A stretch of DNA of 32,634 bases. Origin: a virus. The position numbers and the translations under genes were made by a program. Positions 8,857-16,869 of this stretch are shown in pieces. The notes below the pieces were generated by a model. It had not been told where the DNA came from. It did no database searches and saw only the letters and a program-made list of their open reading frames with translations. The stretch lies in the IMG/VR virus record IMGVR_UViG_3300037068_000029, positions 1 to 32,634 of that record. One strand, 5' to 3'. Each line of letters opens with the position of its first letter. Position 1 is the first letter of the stretch.

Positions 8857-9399
8857 TTACTCCAGGCCCCTTCTCCTACGAGCTTCAATCAGGTTGTTGT
8901 ATAGGTTATCGCCGCCCATGGCGATAGCGTCTTCTGAAGCCTTCATGTGATTGAGGTTAGATATAGCATCCGGAGAAGTTGAGTTGACGAACATCTGCTG
9001 CCAACGATCAGGCTGTAGATGTGTTCTTATCTTGCTAGGATCTTTCTCTAACTCTCTTTGAACCTTCATCGCCTGGGGAAGAGTGTCGAACTCAGCAGAA
9101 TGGCTAACGCCTTCCGGGCTATGCAAAGACATAAAATATGGCTTCTGACCTTGCATGTTTTTGTTTACGACAAGTGGCACGGGTGGCATTGCATGAATCG
9201 CGAAAGTCATCCCTCTGTCGGTAGTCTTGTGCAACAGATCTGGCTCATCCCAAAAATGGTGCCAACCGTCATCAAAGGCTTTCTGCAAGTGTTCCTGGTT
9301 GTAGAGATCTGGGTAATCAGATCTAGATAGAAAACCTCTTAGACTCTGCCCAGATGTCTTCCAGATGGTGTCGTCGGCTCTTGAAATCCTCGATATCAT
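8857..9399 (-). CDS. Unknown protein encoded directly after the portal gene
   Basis: This 180-residue product starts at an ATGA overlap with the portal stop codon, so it is almost certainly translated by coupling to the portal. It contains aromatic-rich segments (AFDDGWHHFWDEPDLLH) and a basic C-terminus (NNLIEARRRRGLE). No signal peptide, membrane segment or catalytic motif is visible. The position suggests a small head or portal-associated protein. I do not recognise the family. Confidence 0.7.
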   Translation of the reverse strand: MISRISRADDTIWKTSGQSLRGFLSRSDYPDLYNQEHLQKAFDDGWHHFWDEPDLLHKTTDRGMTFAIHAMPPVPLVVNKNMQGQKPYFMSLHSPEGVSHSAEFDTLPQAMKVQRELEKDPSKIRTHLQPDRWQQMFVNSTSPDAISNLNHMKASEDAIAMGGDNLYNNLIEARRRRGLE

Positions 9400-11807
9400 T
9401 CTTCACCGACTTCAACACCAGGTGGCAGGTCTACCTTCAACACTTCAGCCCACTTGCGGTTAACGATCGCATCCATAATCGACTCTTCAGTCAGAAGAGA
9501 AGACATACCAACGTGTCTTGGACCAGCAGCCATCCTGGCCTCGCGTAGCTGCTTACCGAATCTCCGGTCACCAAGACGCCTGTGTAGCAACCTAGGCTCG
9601 CCTACTGGGTTGCCATCTTCGTCCTTGTCTTGGTACTCGATATAGCGATCATCTGCCGCGCCAGACTTCTTCGGCATGTTCTTCCGTGCCTGGTCTGAAA
9701 TCTCAGGGCGCTGAGAGATCCAGTTCTTCGGCAGGAAGGTTGAGCCAGGCTCCGTGGCCATCGTCGGCTCCGTGGCGTCAGTTGGCTCTGTGCCAGGGAT
9801 CGACGGAGGCTGGATCAAGTTTGGCGTGAGGTTCGGTGTAGCTGGAGGTGACGTTATGTCGGAAACCGGCATGGACTGCATCAGAGGCATAGCCGCTCCA
9901 GCACCGGCAGGAGCGCCACCAGGAGGGATCGCCCCACCCATCGTTGGATCCTCGGCAGCAGCCTCAGCCATGTCTTCCTGACCCGTTGAGCCAGGCGGAA
10001 GGATCCCTGGAGGAGCAGCGGCCGATCCAGGACCAACCTGAGGCGCCACCATCGGAGGAGCCATCATCGCCTGAAGCTCCGGTGGGATCGGGAGCCCCTG
10101 CATGGTCAGAAGGTCGTAGAGCTTCTGGTTGAAGCGAGCCTCGGCCAGAGCCTTCTTCAGCTTCTCTTCCTCAACCTGGTCAAGCTCTTCCTGCCAGTCG
10201 AACGGAATGTTGACCATGAGCGCGCGGTCCGAGATCGGGACACCAGACATCTTGAGAGTCTGGAGGAACTGCCGCTCCACGTTCTCATCGCGCAAGTTGA
10301 TGGTAGCGAACTTGAGATCAGGGATCAGAAGCTTTGGACGCTTCCTGATGTACTCTTCGCCATCCTCATCAACCTCAAGCACTTCCTCCATTATCGGAAT
10401 CCGAACGTTCCCAGCGGATTCGTAGTCGAAGTGACCTTGAGCCTCTGCGACGATCAGAGCCCTTTCCCGATAATGCTTCTTTACCCACTTCTGCCAAGAT
10501 GACATCAACTGGGTTACGAACTCCTGGTTCAATGCGGAAGAAGCGTATGGTGCACCCGTTCCGCCAGAAACCAAAGCCTCGCCAATTCCCCATGCCTGAA
10601 GCAGCTTCCGCTCGATACGGTCATAGTCCTCACCCAGTCTAGGCATCGCCTCGCGCCCGAAGACGTTCTCGATGTCCAGGCCGAAGTGGTGGACCAGAAG
10701 CCGGAAGTCGGCTGCCAGAGCCAAGTTGAGGTCATTTCGCAGTGAGTCGCGCTCGGCCGCGTCCGGGATCCACGGTGTGCCCGAACCGTCGATGTCCTCC
10801 ACACCGAGCTTGGCCAGGATCAGAGGAGCATAGAGTCGGTCAGCCACAGCATCCTGAGCAGCGTTGAGGGACTGCTCCATCATCAACTGCTCAAAGGTGC
10901 GAAGCATGTGAGGAGTACCGTAGATATCCCACGGACTCATTTTGTTGACAACACGCTTCAGTAGAACATTAGAAACATCCAGTCCTTCGTCCTTCTGGAT
11001 TGCTCTAATGATCTCTGGGTATTCTTCCTTGAGAAGGTTATATTCCCAAAGGGTGTTCTGATCGTTCTGGAGGTCTTTGAGGTACTGTGGGACCTTGAGC
11101 TTGTACCTCCAGTCTCGCTCAAAAGGCGAGTATCTGACTGCAAGATCATCGGGGTTGATGATTTCTTCGGCGTCCCACACACCAAGAGACTCGTTGAAAT
11201 TCGCAAGACCATTGACCTCTCCAACAGTCCAGAACTCACGACCAAAGTCAATGAGGAAAGTCTCGTAGTCGAGCATCTCAAAGAACTGCTGCTCGTAGAA
11301 CTTCACCAAATCAGGGTCTTTGCAGGAGAACTCCATGCCTTGGATCGGGAAGCGACAGTAGGCGTCAACGCACAGAGACACAAGGTAGTGAGTCGCGTAG
11401 AAAGCGCGAGTCCACTGACGGATCGTCAGACGCTCTTTCTCTTCTCCAGTCTGCCACGGGATACCCTTGGCAATCATCGAACCGAGAGGCTCGCGAGACT
11501 TAGGAAGAGCTAGAAGCATGTCGCCAGAAGCTTGCTTTCTAAGCCCAACATTCGGCGATCCCATCTGCCCGGCCAGAGCAGCATTCTTCTGTCGAGTCTC
11601 AGCTATGTAGGCTGAAAGGTTACGATCATTGACAGTTGAATTGAGGTCTGAAACAGATTGAGCCGCACGCCTTGCATCTCTAGGAAGAGCCATTCCGCGA
11701 GCGCGAAGAGTTGATAGTTCCGCGTTCACATTGGACGTAACAAGACGAGAAGGGGCCACTATCGGACCCCTTCCCGACCTTCTGTCCTTAACCTCATAGC
11801 GAGCCAA
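9396..11807 (-). CDS. Portal protein
   Basis: The 803-residue product is the likely dodecameric portal through which DNA enters the head. The central part is typical of portals of large actinophages: ERLTIRQWTRAFYATHYLVS, a helix-rich wing, then WGIGEALVSGGTGAPYASSA followed by a long helix and a region that ends in the FDWQEELDQVEEEKLKKAL stem-like helix. A Met/Pro/Gly-rich low-complexity linker (~residues 575-690) precedes a conserved-looking basic C-terminal domain of ~100 residues. The start is TTG at 11807 with AGAGGA about ten bases upstream. Length is at the long end for portals because of the added tail. Confidence 0.85.
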   Translation of the reverse strand: MARYEVKDRRSGRGPIVAPSRLVTSNVNAELSTLRARGMALPRDARRAAQSVSDLNSTVNDRNLSAYIAETRQKNAALAGQMGSPNVGLRKQASGDMLLALPKSREPLGSMIAKGIPWQTGEEKERLTIRQWTRAFYATHYLVSLCVDAYCRFPIQGMEFSCKDPDLVKFYEQQFFEMLDYETFLIDFGREFWTVGEVNGLANFNESLGVWDAEEIINPDDLAVRYSPFERDWRYKLKVPQYLKDLQNDQNTLWEYNLLKEEYPEIIRAIQKDEGLDVSNVLLKRVVNKMSPWDIYGTPHMLRTFEQLMMEQSLNAAQDAVADRLYAPLILAKLGVEDIDGSGTPWIPDAAERDSLRNDLNLALAADFRLLVHHFGLDIENVFGREAMPRLGEDYDRIERKLLQAWGIGEALVSGGTGAPYASSALNQEFVTQLMSSWQKWVKKHYRERALIVAEAQGHFDYESAGNVRIPIMEEVLEVDEDGEEYIRKRPKLLIPDLKFATINLRDENVERQFLQTLKMSGVPISDRALMVNIPFDWQEELDQVEEEKLKKALAEARFNQKLYDLLTMQGLPIPPELQAMMAPPMVAPQVGPGSAAAPPGILPPGSTGQEDMAEAAAEDPTMGGAIPPGGAPAGAGAAMPLMQSMPVSDITSPPATPNLTPNLIQPPSIPGTEPTDATEPTMATEPGSTFLPKNWISQRPEISDQARKNMPKKSGAADDRYIEYQDKDEDGNPVGEPRLLHRRLGDRRFGKQLREARMAAGPRHVGMSSLLTEESIMDAIVNRKWAEVLKVDLPPGVEVGEE

Positions 11808-11853
11808 GGCTGAATGGTCCTCTCAGCTTGATGTAGTTACCTCGCCCAAGAGG

Positions 11854-13464
11854 TTATCTTCTCCTAGAGCCAGTCGGCTGGATGCTACTCGACTCGCCCT
11901 GGTCTCCACGACTCTGACCTGCGTTGTCGCGCCGATCGGTCTGGCTCGCAAACTCAGTGCTGGCTGGCTGGCTCGAATCGAATGGACCAGCGTCATCACG
12001 AATCTCGTTGGCTGGCATCATTGGTCCGGCACCATCGTGATTGTCACTACCATCGTTGCCACCAGTTGACTCATCCTTGCCCGTGGGCTCGAACAAGCCA
12101 TCGATGTTGGCGTCGTCGTGGTAATCCACGCCCTGCTTGTGGAAGGCGATGTAACCCTCCAGGAACTCCCGACCTGTCTTCTCCCTTGGAGGAAGAGGCT
12201 GGTTCTTGGCCGCTGCGTAGTAACCGCGAACGAACTCAGCTTCTCCAGTCACGCGAGGGTCAGCAACCTTGAGAGCCTCGTTGGCCTCCTTGGCGAGCAT
12301 GCCGGCCACGTAGTTCCACTGCTTATGCACAGCCCAGAAGCGGTCCATAGCAGTTCTGAGTGTGGCTACCTTGGCCATCTTCGTGCTCGCCGTCGCGGCC
12401 AGCGCCGGGTTGATCGAGAGCATCTGCACGTCCTTGAGTGCCATCACAGCACCCTCCAGGGCGTCCTGGATCTGGTCGATCGGAGAGTCCTCAGTGACAC
12501 CACCGGCTACGTCACCATCGTTGTCACGGTCACCAGGAACCGCTGGAGCAGCCGGCGCCATCGGAGCGCCCATCGCACCAGAGTTGTCACCTGGCATCGT
12601 TCCGAAGTTCGGCTGAGCCATGCCTGGTGGTGGTTCCTGAGGCATCGGTGCGTCGGCAACCTTAGTGCTGGACTTTTTATCCATGTCGCCGTCGAAGTCG
12701 TTCTTGCTGCCTTCGCCCTTATCGTCCGAATCGTTGTCGTTATCAGCATCAGCGATCTTGACGTTCCCGGCCGCAGCCATCTTGAACTGATCGCCGCGCA
12801 TCTTGATCTCGCGGGCCATCAGCACGTAGGTGGAAGCGCTTGTTTTTCCAGAACTCATCTGGCGCACCGGCCAAGAGTTCCAGGTCCGGTCGCAGCCGGC
12901 GCAGTGAGTGAACCCTAGATGATCCTGTTCGGTGCCACATCCGGGGCACGCAAACTTCTGCATCGGGTCCTTGCTCGTCCAGAGCTTGGTCCCCTGGTCA
13001 TAGGCCCATGCTGTCTTCGTCACAGCGGCCATGGCTTGGAGATCAGCTACAAGAGCGTTCCCCATCTTCTCAGCGAACGCAGTGCGCTCAGCCGGATCCT
13101 TGATCCACGACTGTTCTGCAACAACTTCTGCTGCTGTTTTTACAGAGGAAGGGCGGTCCTTCTTGACCGGTGCTTGCGCGGGCACTGGCGGGCGTAGAGC
13201 CGCCCCAACCCTCCGAATGACACCAGGTGTAGGAGTCGTTACTTCCGCGATCACCTTGATGACCTGAGGCTTGACCTCAGACCAGCGCTCGTTGAAGTCA
13301 TCCTTCGACTGAGAGTTGGCCAGGTACGATCCGAACCTCTCCTTGGCCCTGAAGATCGCGCGGTCGATCGCCCGCTCTAGCTCAAATCCGTTGTTAGCCT
13401 CTGCCTCCGCTGAAAGCTTACCAGCGTTGGCCATCGCCTCGAAAACACCAAGGTCGCTGCCCAC
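11854..13464 (-). CDS. Unknown head-region protein with zinc ribbon, upstream of portal
   Basis: The 536-residue product begins at GTG 13464, which has GAAGGAG five bases upstream; a TTG at 13506 in the same frame has no good ribosome site. The N-terminal ~100 residues are helical. A zinc ribbon (CPGCGTEQDHLGFTHCAGC) lies in the first half, followed by an Asp- and Pro-rich linker, a helical section, and a segment (EFVRGYYAAAKNQPLPPREK) near the C-terminus. The end is Asp/Gly-rich with a basic RRR terminus. It is the first gene of the structural run and lies just after a hairpin. It may be a portal-associated or internal head protein; the family is not recognised. Confidence 0.75.
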   Translation of the reverse strand: MGSDLGVFEAMANAGKLSAEAEANNGFELERAIDRAIFRAKERFGSYLANSQSKDDFNERWSEVKPQVIKVIAEVTTPTPGVIRRVGAALRPPVPAQAPVKKDRPSSVKTAAEVVAEQSWIKDPAERTAFAEKMGNALVADLQAMAAVTKTAWAYDQGTKLWTSKDPMQKFACPGCGTEQDHLGFTHCAGCDRTWNSWPVRQMSSGKTSASTYVLMAREIKMRGDQFKMAAAGNVKIADADNDNDSDDKGEGSKNDFDGDMDKKSSTKVADAPMPQEPPPGMAQPNFGTMPGDNSGAMGAPMAPAAPAVPGDRDNDGDVAGGVTEDSPIDQIQDALEGAVMALKDVQMLSINPALAATASTKMAKVATLRTAMDRFWAVHKQWNYVAGMLAKEANEALKVADPRVTGEAEFVRGYYAAAKNQPLPPREKTGREFLEGYIAFHKQGVDYHDDANIDGLFEPTGKDESTGGNDGSDNHDGAGPMMPANEIRDDAGPFDSSQPASTEFASQTDRRDNAGQSRGDQGESSSIQPTGSRRR

Positions 13465-13506
13465 AGTCGCTCCTTCTGGAGTGGCTCTGAGTAAAACCAG
13501 AGCCAA

Positions 13507-13545
13507 ATTTGGTAGTCGCCTGACATACCAGTGCGACTACCAAAT
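13507..13545 (-). terminator. Hairpin separating accessory and structural blocks
   Basis: A perfect 13-bp inverted repeat (ATTTGGTAGTCGC / GCGACTACCAAAT) has a 13-base loop in the gap between the stop at 13560 and the start at 13464. There is no clear U-run on the minus strand. It may be a weak terminator or processing site that uncouples structural gene expression from the accessory operon. Confidence 0.5.
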
Positions 13546-13559
13546 ACAACGATCAGGGG

Positions 13560-13832
13560 TCAGCCTTCTACAGGCTCAGCAATCGGTGGGTGGAAGCAAT
13601 TGTCGTGATGGAGATTCTCTTCGATCCTAGGCCACCCGAACCAGAGATCTACTCTTCCTAGGCCAAGACCTACGCCAAGACCCATCTTCTGCCACGGCAT
13701 CGTGAACTCAATCGCCGCTACGCCGTACTTGTACTTGTCGACTCTGAACCTCGGAACAAGCCTCATCCAGTCGAACTCAGAAACCTTATTGGCCATAGAC
13801 CCGAGAAAGACCATGGCCATCTGAACGTCCAC
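13560..13832 (-). CDS. Small unknown protein
   Basis: This 90-residue product starts with GTG at 13832, which shares bases with the TAG stop of the gene before it. It is rich in aromatic residues and Gly (MPWQKMGLGVGLGLGRVDLW) and ends with His/Pro-rich sequence. No known motif is visible. Tight overlap with the 98-residue basic protein upstream says the two are co-translated. Confidence 0.6.
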   Translation of the reverse strand: MDVQMAMVFLGSMANKVSEFDWMRLVPRFRVDKYKYGVAAIEFTMPWQKMGLGVGLGLGRVDLWFGWPRIEENLHHDNCFHPPIAEPVEG

Positions 13833-14128
13833 TACCGGCCACCCCTCTTCTCCAGATCCAGGATGGCATCCACCGAGCGACGCCTACGGGTAGCTGGCCA
13901 GCGGGCAGCCATGATCTCGCCGAACCAGTTCCAGTCGATCCTCGGCATGGTGATGTTGGGTCCTGGGTGCTCAAGAGTTGCCCTCTCTGCGCGCCGAGCA
14001 TCCTTCGCGGCCTTGAGCGCAAGAGACTCTGGACTCTTGACTCTAACCGCAGTTGTGTGTCCCCTACCCCAAGCCTTGCCGCTCTTCCGTTCTGGGTTGC
14101 GAGTCTTGGTCTTAGTCTTGTCCGCCAT
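13832..14128 (-). CDS. Small basic protein
   Basis: The 98-residue product is strongly basic at its N-terminus (KTKTKTRNPERKSGKAWGRG), with a helical Ala/Arg/Lys stretch in the middle and another Arg run (RWPATRRRRSVDAI). It starts by ATG inside the last codons of the HTH gene upstream, a 17-base overlap. The charge suggests nucleic acid binding, but no defined fold is recognisable. It may act with the neighbouring HTH protein. Confidence 0.65.
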   Translation of the reverse strand: MADKTKTKTRNPERKSGKAWGRGHTTAVRVKSPESLALKAAKDARRAERATLEHPGPNITMPRIDWNWFGEIMAARWPATRRRRSVDAILDLEKRGGR

Positions 14129-14330
14129 CTACCTTTACTTTCACTTCGCTGTTCTGGATGTATTCGGCAAAGTCTTCACGCTTGATGCGAAAGGCGCGGC
14201 CGAACCTGTACGCCTTGATCTCCCCTACGGTGATCATCCGGTAGACGGTCATCTTGCTAACGCCTAGCTCTGCTGCAACTTCGGCCACTATCAGCCAGTT
14301 CTCATTTCCACCCTTGTTCGTGCTAGTCAT
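14112..14330 (-). CDS. Excisionase/AlpA-type helix-turn-helix DNA-binding protein
   Basis: The 72-residue product matches the small MerR-like DNA-binding domain of the excisionase family: LIVAEVAAELGVSKMTVYRM (helix-turn-helix), then IKAYRFGRAFRIKREDFAEY, which is the beta-wing and last helix. Such proteins act as recombination directionality factors or small transcription regulators. There is no integrase in the window, so a regulator is more likely here. The ATG overlaps the stop of the phosphatase gene (ATGA), with GAGGGAG upstream. Confidence 0.85.
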   Translation of the reverse strand: MTSTNKGGNENWLIVAEVAAELGVSKMTVYRMITVGEIKAYRFGRAFRIKREDFAEYIQNSEVKVKVDGGQD

Positions 14331-14818
14331 ATTACTCCCTCACGCTCTCGTACGTAACGCTCGAAAGCTTGGTTGACCAGGACATCTTTACCACGGTGCT
14401 TACGAGCAAGCTCAATGGCACCATCGGCAGTGTACCCCAAACGCATGAGGATCAGGGACATCAACAACCCCGAACGGTTGTAGCCAGCCTGGCATCGGAC
14501 CAAGATCTTTTGTCCCTGCTTCCAACGAGCCGCTGCTTCATCGACAGCAGAAGTGATCTTGTTCCAAGTCTCTTCGTCCAGACCGTGCTCGGTGTCATCG
14601 AAGAGAACCAACCTCATGTCGCACTGAGGGAGAGTTTTGTCGTGGAAGCCCTCGATGTAGGCCGACACCACGTAGTCCCAAGATGGATCGCCGGAAACGG
14701 CAGAATACCGACCATCACGGATCCTCCCACCCTCGTCTCTCCAAAGGTGTCCACCGAGGTAGAGGTTTGGGAGGATCTCGTGATATTCGGCATCTGGGTA
14801 AGTAACGCTGTAGGCCAT
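14327..14818 (-). CDS. Dual-specificity/tyrosine phosphatase-like protein
   Basis: The 163-residue product carries the CX5R phosphatase signature in VRCQAGYNRSG, with catalytic Cys109 and Arg115. A plausible general acid lies in FDDTEHG around residues 73-78, and the N-terminal region (ILPNLYLGGHLWRD) is typical of dual-specificity phosphatases. The length equals a bare catalytic domain. The likely substrate is a phosphoprotein or a phosphorylated small molecule or RNA end; the sequence cannot say which. It is followed by the HTH gene at a 4-base overlap and so shares its mRNA. Confidence 0.85.
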   Translation of the reverse strand: MAYSVTYPDAEYHEILPNLYLGGHLWRDEGGRIRDGRYSAVSGDPSWDYVVSAYIEGFHDKTLPQCDMRLVLFDDTEHGLDEETWNKITSAVDEAAARWKQGQKILVRCQAGYNRSGLLMSLILMRLGYTADGAIELARKHRGKDVLVNQAFERYVREREGVI

Positions 14819-14826
14819 GATCCAGC

Positions 14827-15156
14827 TTACATCGCTTCGTCGACCAAGTGGAAGTGGCCATCGGGGTACACCCGGAACACGGCGTTTCCGCAGTTGCCGA
14901 TGTCCAGCACATCGAGAGCGTTCTTCCGCTCCACCCAGAGCGAGAACTGGCTACCGCACATGACCGCCTCGCGGGTCTGACCGTACGTCCAGATGCCGCG
15001 CTGCTTGCCGGGGAAGTTCACCAGCACGAACACGCCGTCGTTCAGCTTGTGGTCGGTGGCGTACTTGGCCGCGTAGGTCAACTGCTCGGGCGTCGGGCCG
15101 AAGTTCGCCTGCTCGTCCGCGATCACGTCTGCGGGCTGGGGAAGGAAGGTGGTCAT
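14827..15156 (-). CDS. Small GC-rich accessory protein, own promoter
   Basis: The product is 109 residues from the ATG at 15156, which has GAGGAG eight bases upstream; an earlier in-frame start at 15225 would overlap the promoter and is rejected. The protein is soluble and mixed alpha/beta (PEQLTYAAKYATDHKLNDGV, FRVYPDGHFHLVDEAM), with no known motif. The coding sequence is visibly richer in G+C at third positions than its neighbours, which suggests a more recent origin from a high-GC host. It has its own promoter. Confidence 0.7.
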   Translation of the reverse strand: MTTFLPQPADVIADEQANFGPTPEQLTYAAKYATDHKLNDGVFVLVNFPGKQRGIWTYGQTREAVMCGSQFSLWVERKNALDVLDIGNCGNAVFRVYPDGHFHLVDEAM

Positions 15157-15196
15157 CTTGGGCTCCTCGTATCGAGTCTTCCTGGTTGGTAGCTCT

Positions 15197-15225
15197 ACTT
15201 TAACAGACGCAGCAGAGCTACACAA
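15197..15225 (-). promoter_or_regulatory. Promoter, TTGTGT-17-TAAAGT
   Basis: On the minus strand, -35 TTGTGT (15220-15225) and -10 TAAAGT (15197-15202) are 17 bases apart, in front of the gene starting at 15156. The -10 lies in GCGTCTGTTAAAGTAGA, which also occurs with one change at the promoter at 19987. An 8-bp inverted repeat GTAGCTCT/AGAGCTAC flanks the -10 box and could be an operator. Confidence 0.7.
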
Positions 15226-15228
15226 CCC

Positions 15229-15399
15229 TCATGCACTCGCTCCAACAGGAACCTTGCCGCACTTGTGCTGAGCGTCCAGGTTGTTGATCTCTCCCAGGTT
15301 CATCTCCTGGACTCTTCTGGCAAAGGTCTCACTACATACCTTGCAGAAGAGCACGACATCTCCCAGGCCGTTCAGTCCTATGATTGTGGTGTTTCGCAT
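15229..15399 (-). CDS. 56-residue Cys-containing protein
   Basis: A short frame from ATG 15399 to TGA 15229 encodes 56 residues, beginning MRNTTIIGLNGLGDVVLFCK. It has an excellent GGAGTGAGGAG ribosome site, and lies 4 bases after the stop of the upstream gene. It contains CKVCSETF and a later HKCG, a possible zinc site. It fills what would otherwise be a gap in the minus-strand operon, which supports it being real. The function is unknown. Confidence 0.65.
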   Translation of the reverse strand: MRNTTIIGLNGLGDVVLFCKVCSETFARRVQEMNLGEINNLDAQHKCGKVPVGASA

Positions 15400-15403
15400 C
15401 TCC

Positions 15404-15688
15404 TCACTCCGCTCTATCAGCGCCGGTCTCCAGCACGACGAACCTCGTTCTGGTGTGCCACTGATCGTTCTTGCTGCTGTGCTTGCGCTCCCAGTTGCCG
15501 ACCGGCATCGGCCTCATCATCGCTCCAGCGATGGCGTCTGCCGCTCTCTGAGCTTGACCAGCAGTGGAGAAATCAAGGGTGGTAGTCATGACACCCTCGC
15601 GCTTTTGGCCATGGAAATCGGTGAAGGTGTACTTCACCCAGCCATACCACCACTTAAGGGGTACTGGCTTCCTCTTGCTCTTGGACAT
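15404..15688 (-). CDS. Small basic unknown protein
   Basis: The 94-residue product starts at ATG 15688 inside the 3' end of the upstream gene, a 35-base overlap. The N-terminus is basic (MSKSKRKPVPLKWW), followed by a beta-like core (WVKYTFTDFHGQKREGVMTT) and an Ala-rich helix. No known domain is recognised. Overlap on both sides shows that it belongs to the minus-strand accessory operon. Confidence 0.65.
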   Translation of the reverse strand: MSKSKRKPVPLKWWYGWVKYTFTDFHGQKREGVMTTTLDFSTAGQAQRAADAIAGAMMRPMPVGNWERKHSSKNDQWHTRTRFVVLETGADRAE

Positions 15689-15986
15689 CTCCGCTCGCCT
15701 TGTCTTCGGGCTCTGGCTTTTCAGTCTCGGTCTTTGGCTTGTCGTCTTCTGACGTGTCCTGAAGAACCGTGACGCTGATCTCTCGAACCGAGATCAAGTT
15801 GCCCTCGCGACCACTGGCGATCACCTGGTAGTTCCGATAGAACTTGATGTGACCGTAACCAGGGTGAGGGCGATACCCGTCATGAGCGTGATGGCTCGGG
15901 TAATCCACGTACTGGGCTTCGATCATCTCTACATACCCGTTAGACCACAAGACCTCATAGGTCCTCATCGGGCGAGTGTCCGGCAT
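15654..15986 (-). CDS. Unknown protein with acidic tail
   Basis: The 110-residue product has an ordered N-terminal ~75 residues, with a His/Tyr/Pro-rich stretch (YPSHHAHDGYRPHPGYGH) and beta-like strands. It ends in a disordered Glu/Lys/Pro/Asp tail. The ATG at 15986 has an AGGAGAGGAAG purine run upstream. It is the first gene after the large inverted repeat at 16003-16051, so it may start a transcription unit controlled by that element. Confidence 0.65.
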   Translation of the reverse strand: MPDTRPMRTYEVLWSNGYVEMIEAQYVDYPSHHAHDGYRPHPGYGHIKFYRNYQVIASGREGNLISVREISVTVLQDTSEDDKPKTETEKPEPEDKASGDVQEQEEASTP

Positions 15987-16002
15987 AGCTCTTCCTCTCC
16001 TA

Positions 16003-16051
16003 AAGCTCGGTTAGCTAGTTCTACTATATCAGAGAACTAGCTAACCGAGCT
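16003..16051 (-). promoter_or_regulatory. 19-bp perfect inverted repeat with a TATAGT -10-like loop
   Basis: Arms AGCTCGGTTAGCTAGTTCT and its exact complement enclose a 10-base loop. Read on the minus strand, the loop is CTGATATAGT and runs into AGAAC, which matches the CTG-N-TAWAGTAGA core of the promoters at 15197 and 19987. It lies between the M23 gene stop (16057) and the gene at 15986. There is no U-run after it, so it is not a standard terminator. An operator around a phage promoter, or an RNA processing hairpin, are the two readings. No good -35 is seen. Confidence 0.6.
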
Positions 16052-16056
16052 AAGTC

Positions 16057-16860
16057 CTAGCAACCTATGTAGATGCCCCGGTCACGCAACCATCTGTCAG
16101 GGCTTGTGACACCCTTCCATGGTCCCCACGGCTGGATCTCCAGGTGAAGGTGTGGTCCGCTCGCGTCTCCGGTCGCACCCACGTAACCGATCACGTCACC
16201 CACGTTGACCCAACCACTGCGAACGCGGTAGCTGGACTGGTGCATGTAGACCTCAGCCATCCCATCATGGCTGATGATCGTCATGTTGCCGCCGCCACTG
16301 TTCCACTGGGTCTGGACATTGCCAGAGTGGACAGCGTGGATCGGTGTCCCGTAGCTCGCCGGGATGTCCTCTCCACGGTGGTTGTAGTGCCCTCTCCACT
16401 GCCAGAAATTGCAGAGCGATGTGTGGCCTGGAAGAGGGTTGGCCCAACCTGACGAAACCTGAACTGCTGCGACTGGAGCCGGTGCAGGAGCCTGGGTCTT
16501 CTTCGTGGGCGCAGTGCCCGCACAGGTGATGTCGATGGTCTCACCCGCGTAGATCCAGTTCTTGTTCCGACCTGGGAAGGACACGTCCTGCCAGTCGTTC
16601 GTACCGCAGTGCTTGGCCACGAGCGCGGAGAAGGTGTCCCCGGCCACGACGTGCACTGGACTTGCAGAGGCAGCGGCACTGAATCCGAAGACCGCAGCCG
16701 TAATCACTGAGAGCGGCACCAGGACTCTTCTAGTCCATCTGGCCTTAAGTGTGTTGGCTGGAGCAGCCTCTTCAGGTGCTCTATGGGCGCCAACATACTC
16801 GGTTCCAAACATGTCGGTCTCTTCCGACGTAGGGATTACAGCCGCGCTTCCTTCAGACAC
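16057..16860 (-). CDS. Secreted LysM-M23 peptidoglycan endopeptidase
   Basis: The 267-residue product has a cytosolic N-terminus (1-45), a membrane or signal segment (46-66, ending SAAASAS), a LysM peptidoglycan-binding domain (69-113, VHVVAGDTFSALVAKHCG) and a Pro/Ala linker. An M23 metallopeptidase domain (150-245) follows, with zinc ligands His161 and Asp165 in HRGED and His239 in HLH. M23 enzymes cut peptide cross-links in peptidoglycan. The architecture looks like secreted host wall enzymes. It is far from the holin/endolysin cassette, so it may act on the wall from outside, during late infection or against competitors. The start is GTG at 16860 with only a weak AGAGG site. Confidence 0.9.
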   Translation of the reverse strand: MSEGSAAVIPTSEETDMFGTEYVGAHRAPEEAAPANTLKARWTRRVLVPLSVITAAVFGFSAAASASPVHVVAGDTFSALVAKHCGTNDWQDVSFPGRNKNWIYAGETIDITCAGTAPTKKTQAPAPAPVAAVQVSSGWANPLPGHTSLCNFWQWRGHYNHRGEDIPASYGTPIHAVHSGNVQTQWNSGGGNMTIISHDGMAEVYMHQSSYRVRSGWVNVGDVIGYVGATGDASGPHLHLEIQPWGPWKGVTSPDRWLRDRGIYIGC

Positions 16861-16869
16861 GGCCTCTGT

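Noticed and set aside
12118-12918. 266-residue plus-strand frame opposite the zinc-ribbon protein
   Set aside because: Antisense shadow with His/Arg-rich composition, no start signal, and the minus frame has clear domains.
14112-14330. Excisionase-like HTH as evidence of an integration module
   Set aside because: No integrase, attachment site or repressor pair is present in the window; the same fold serves as a plain regulator in many lytic phages.
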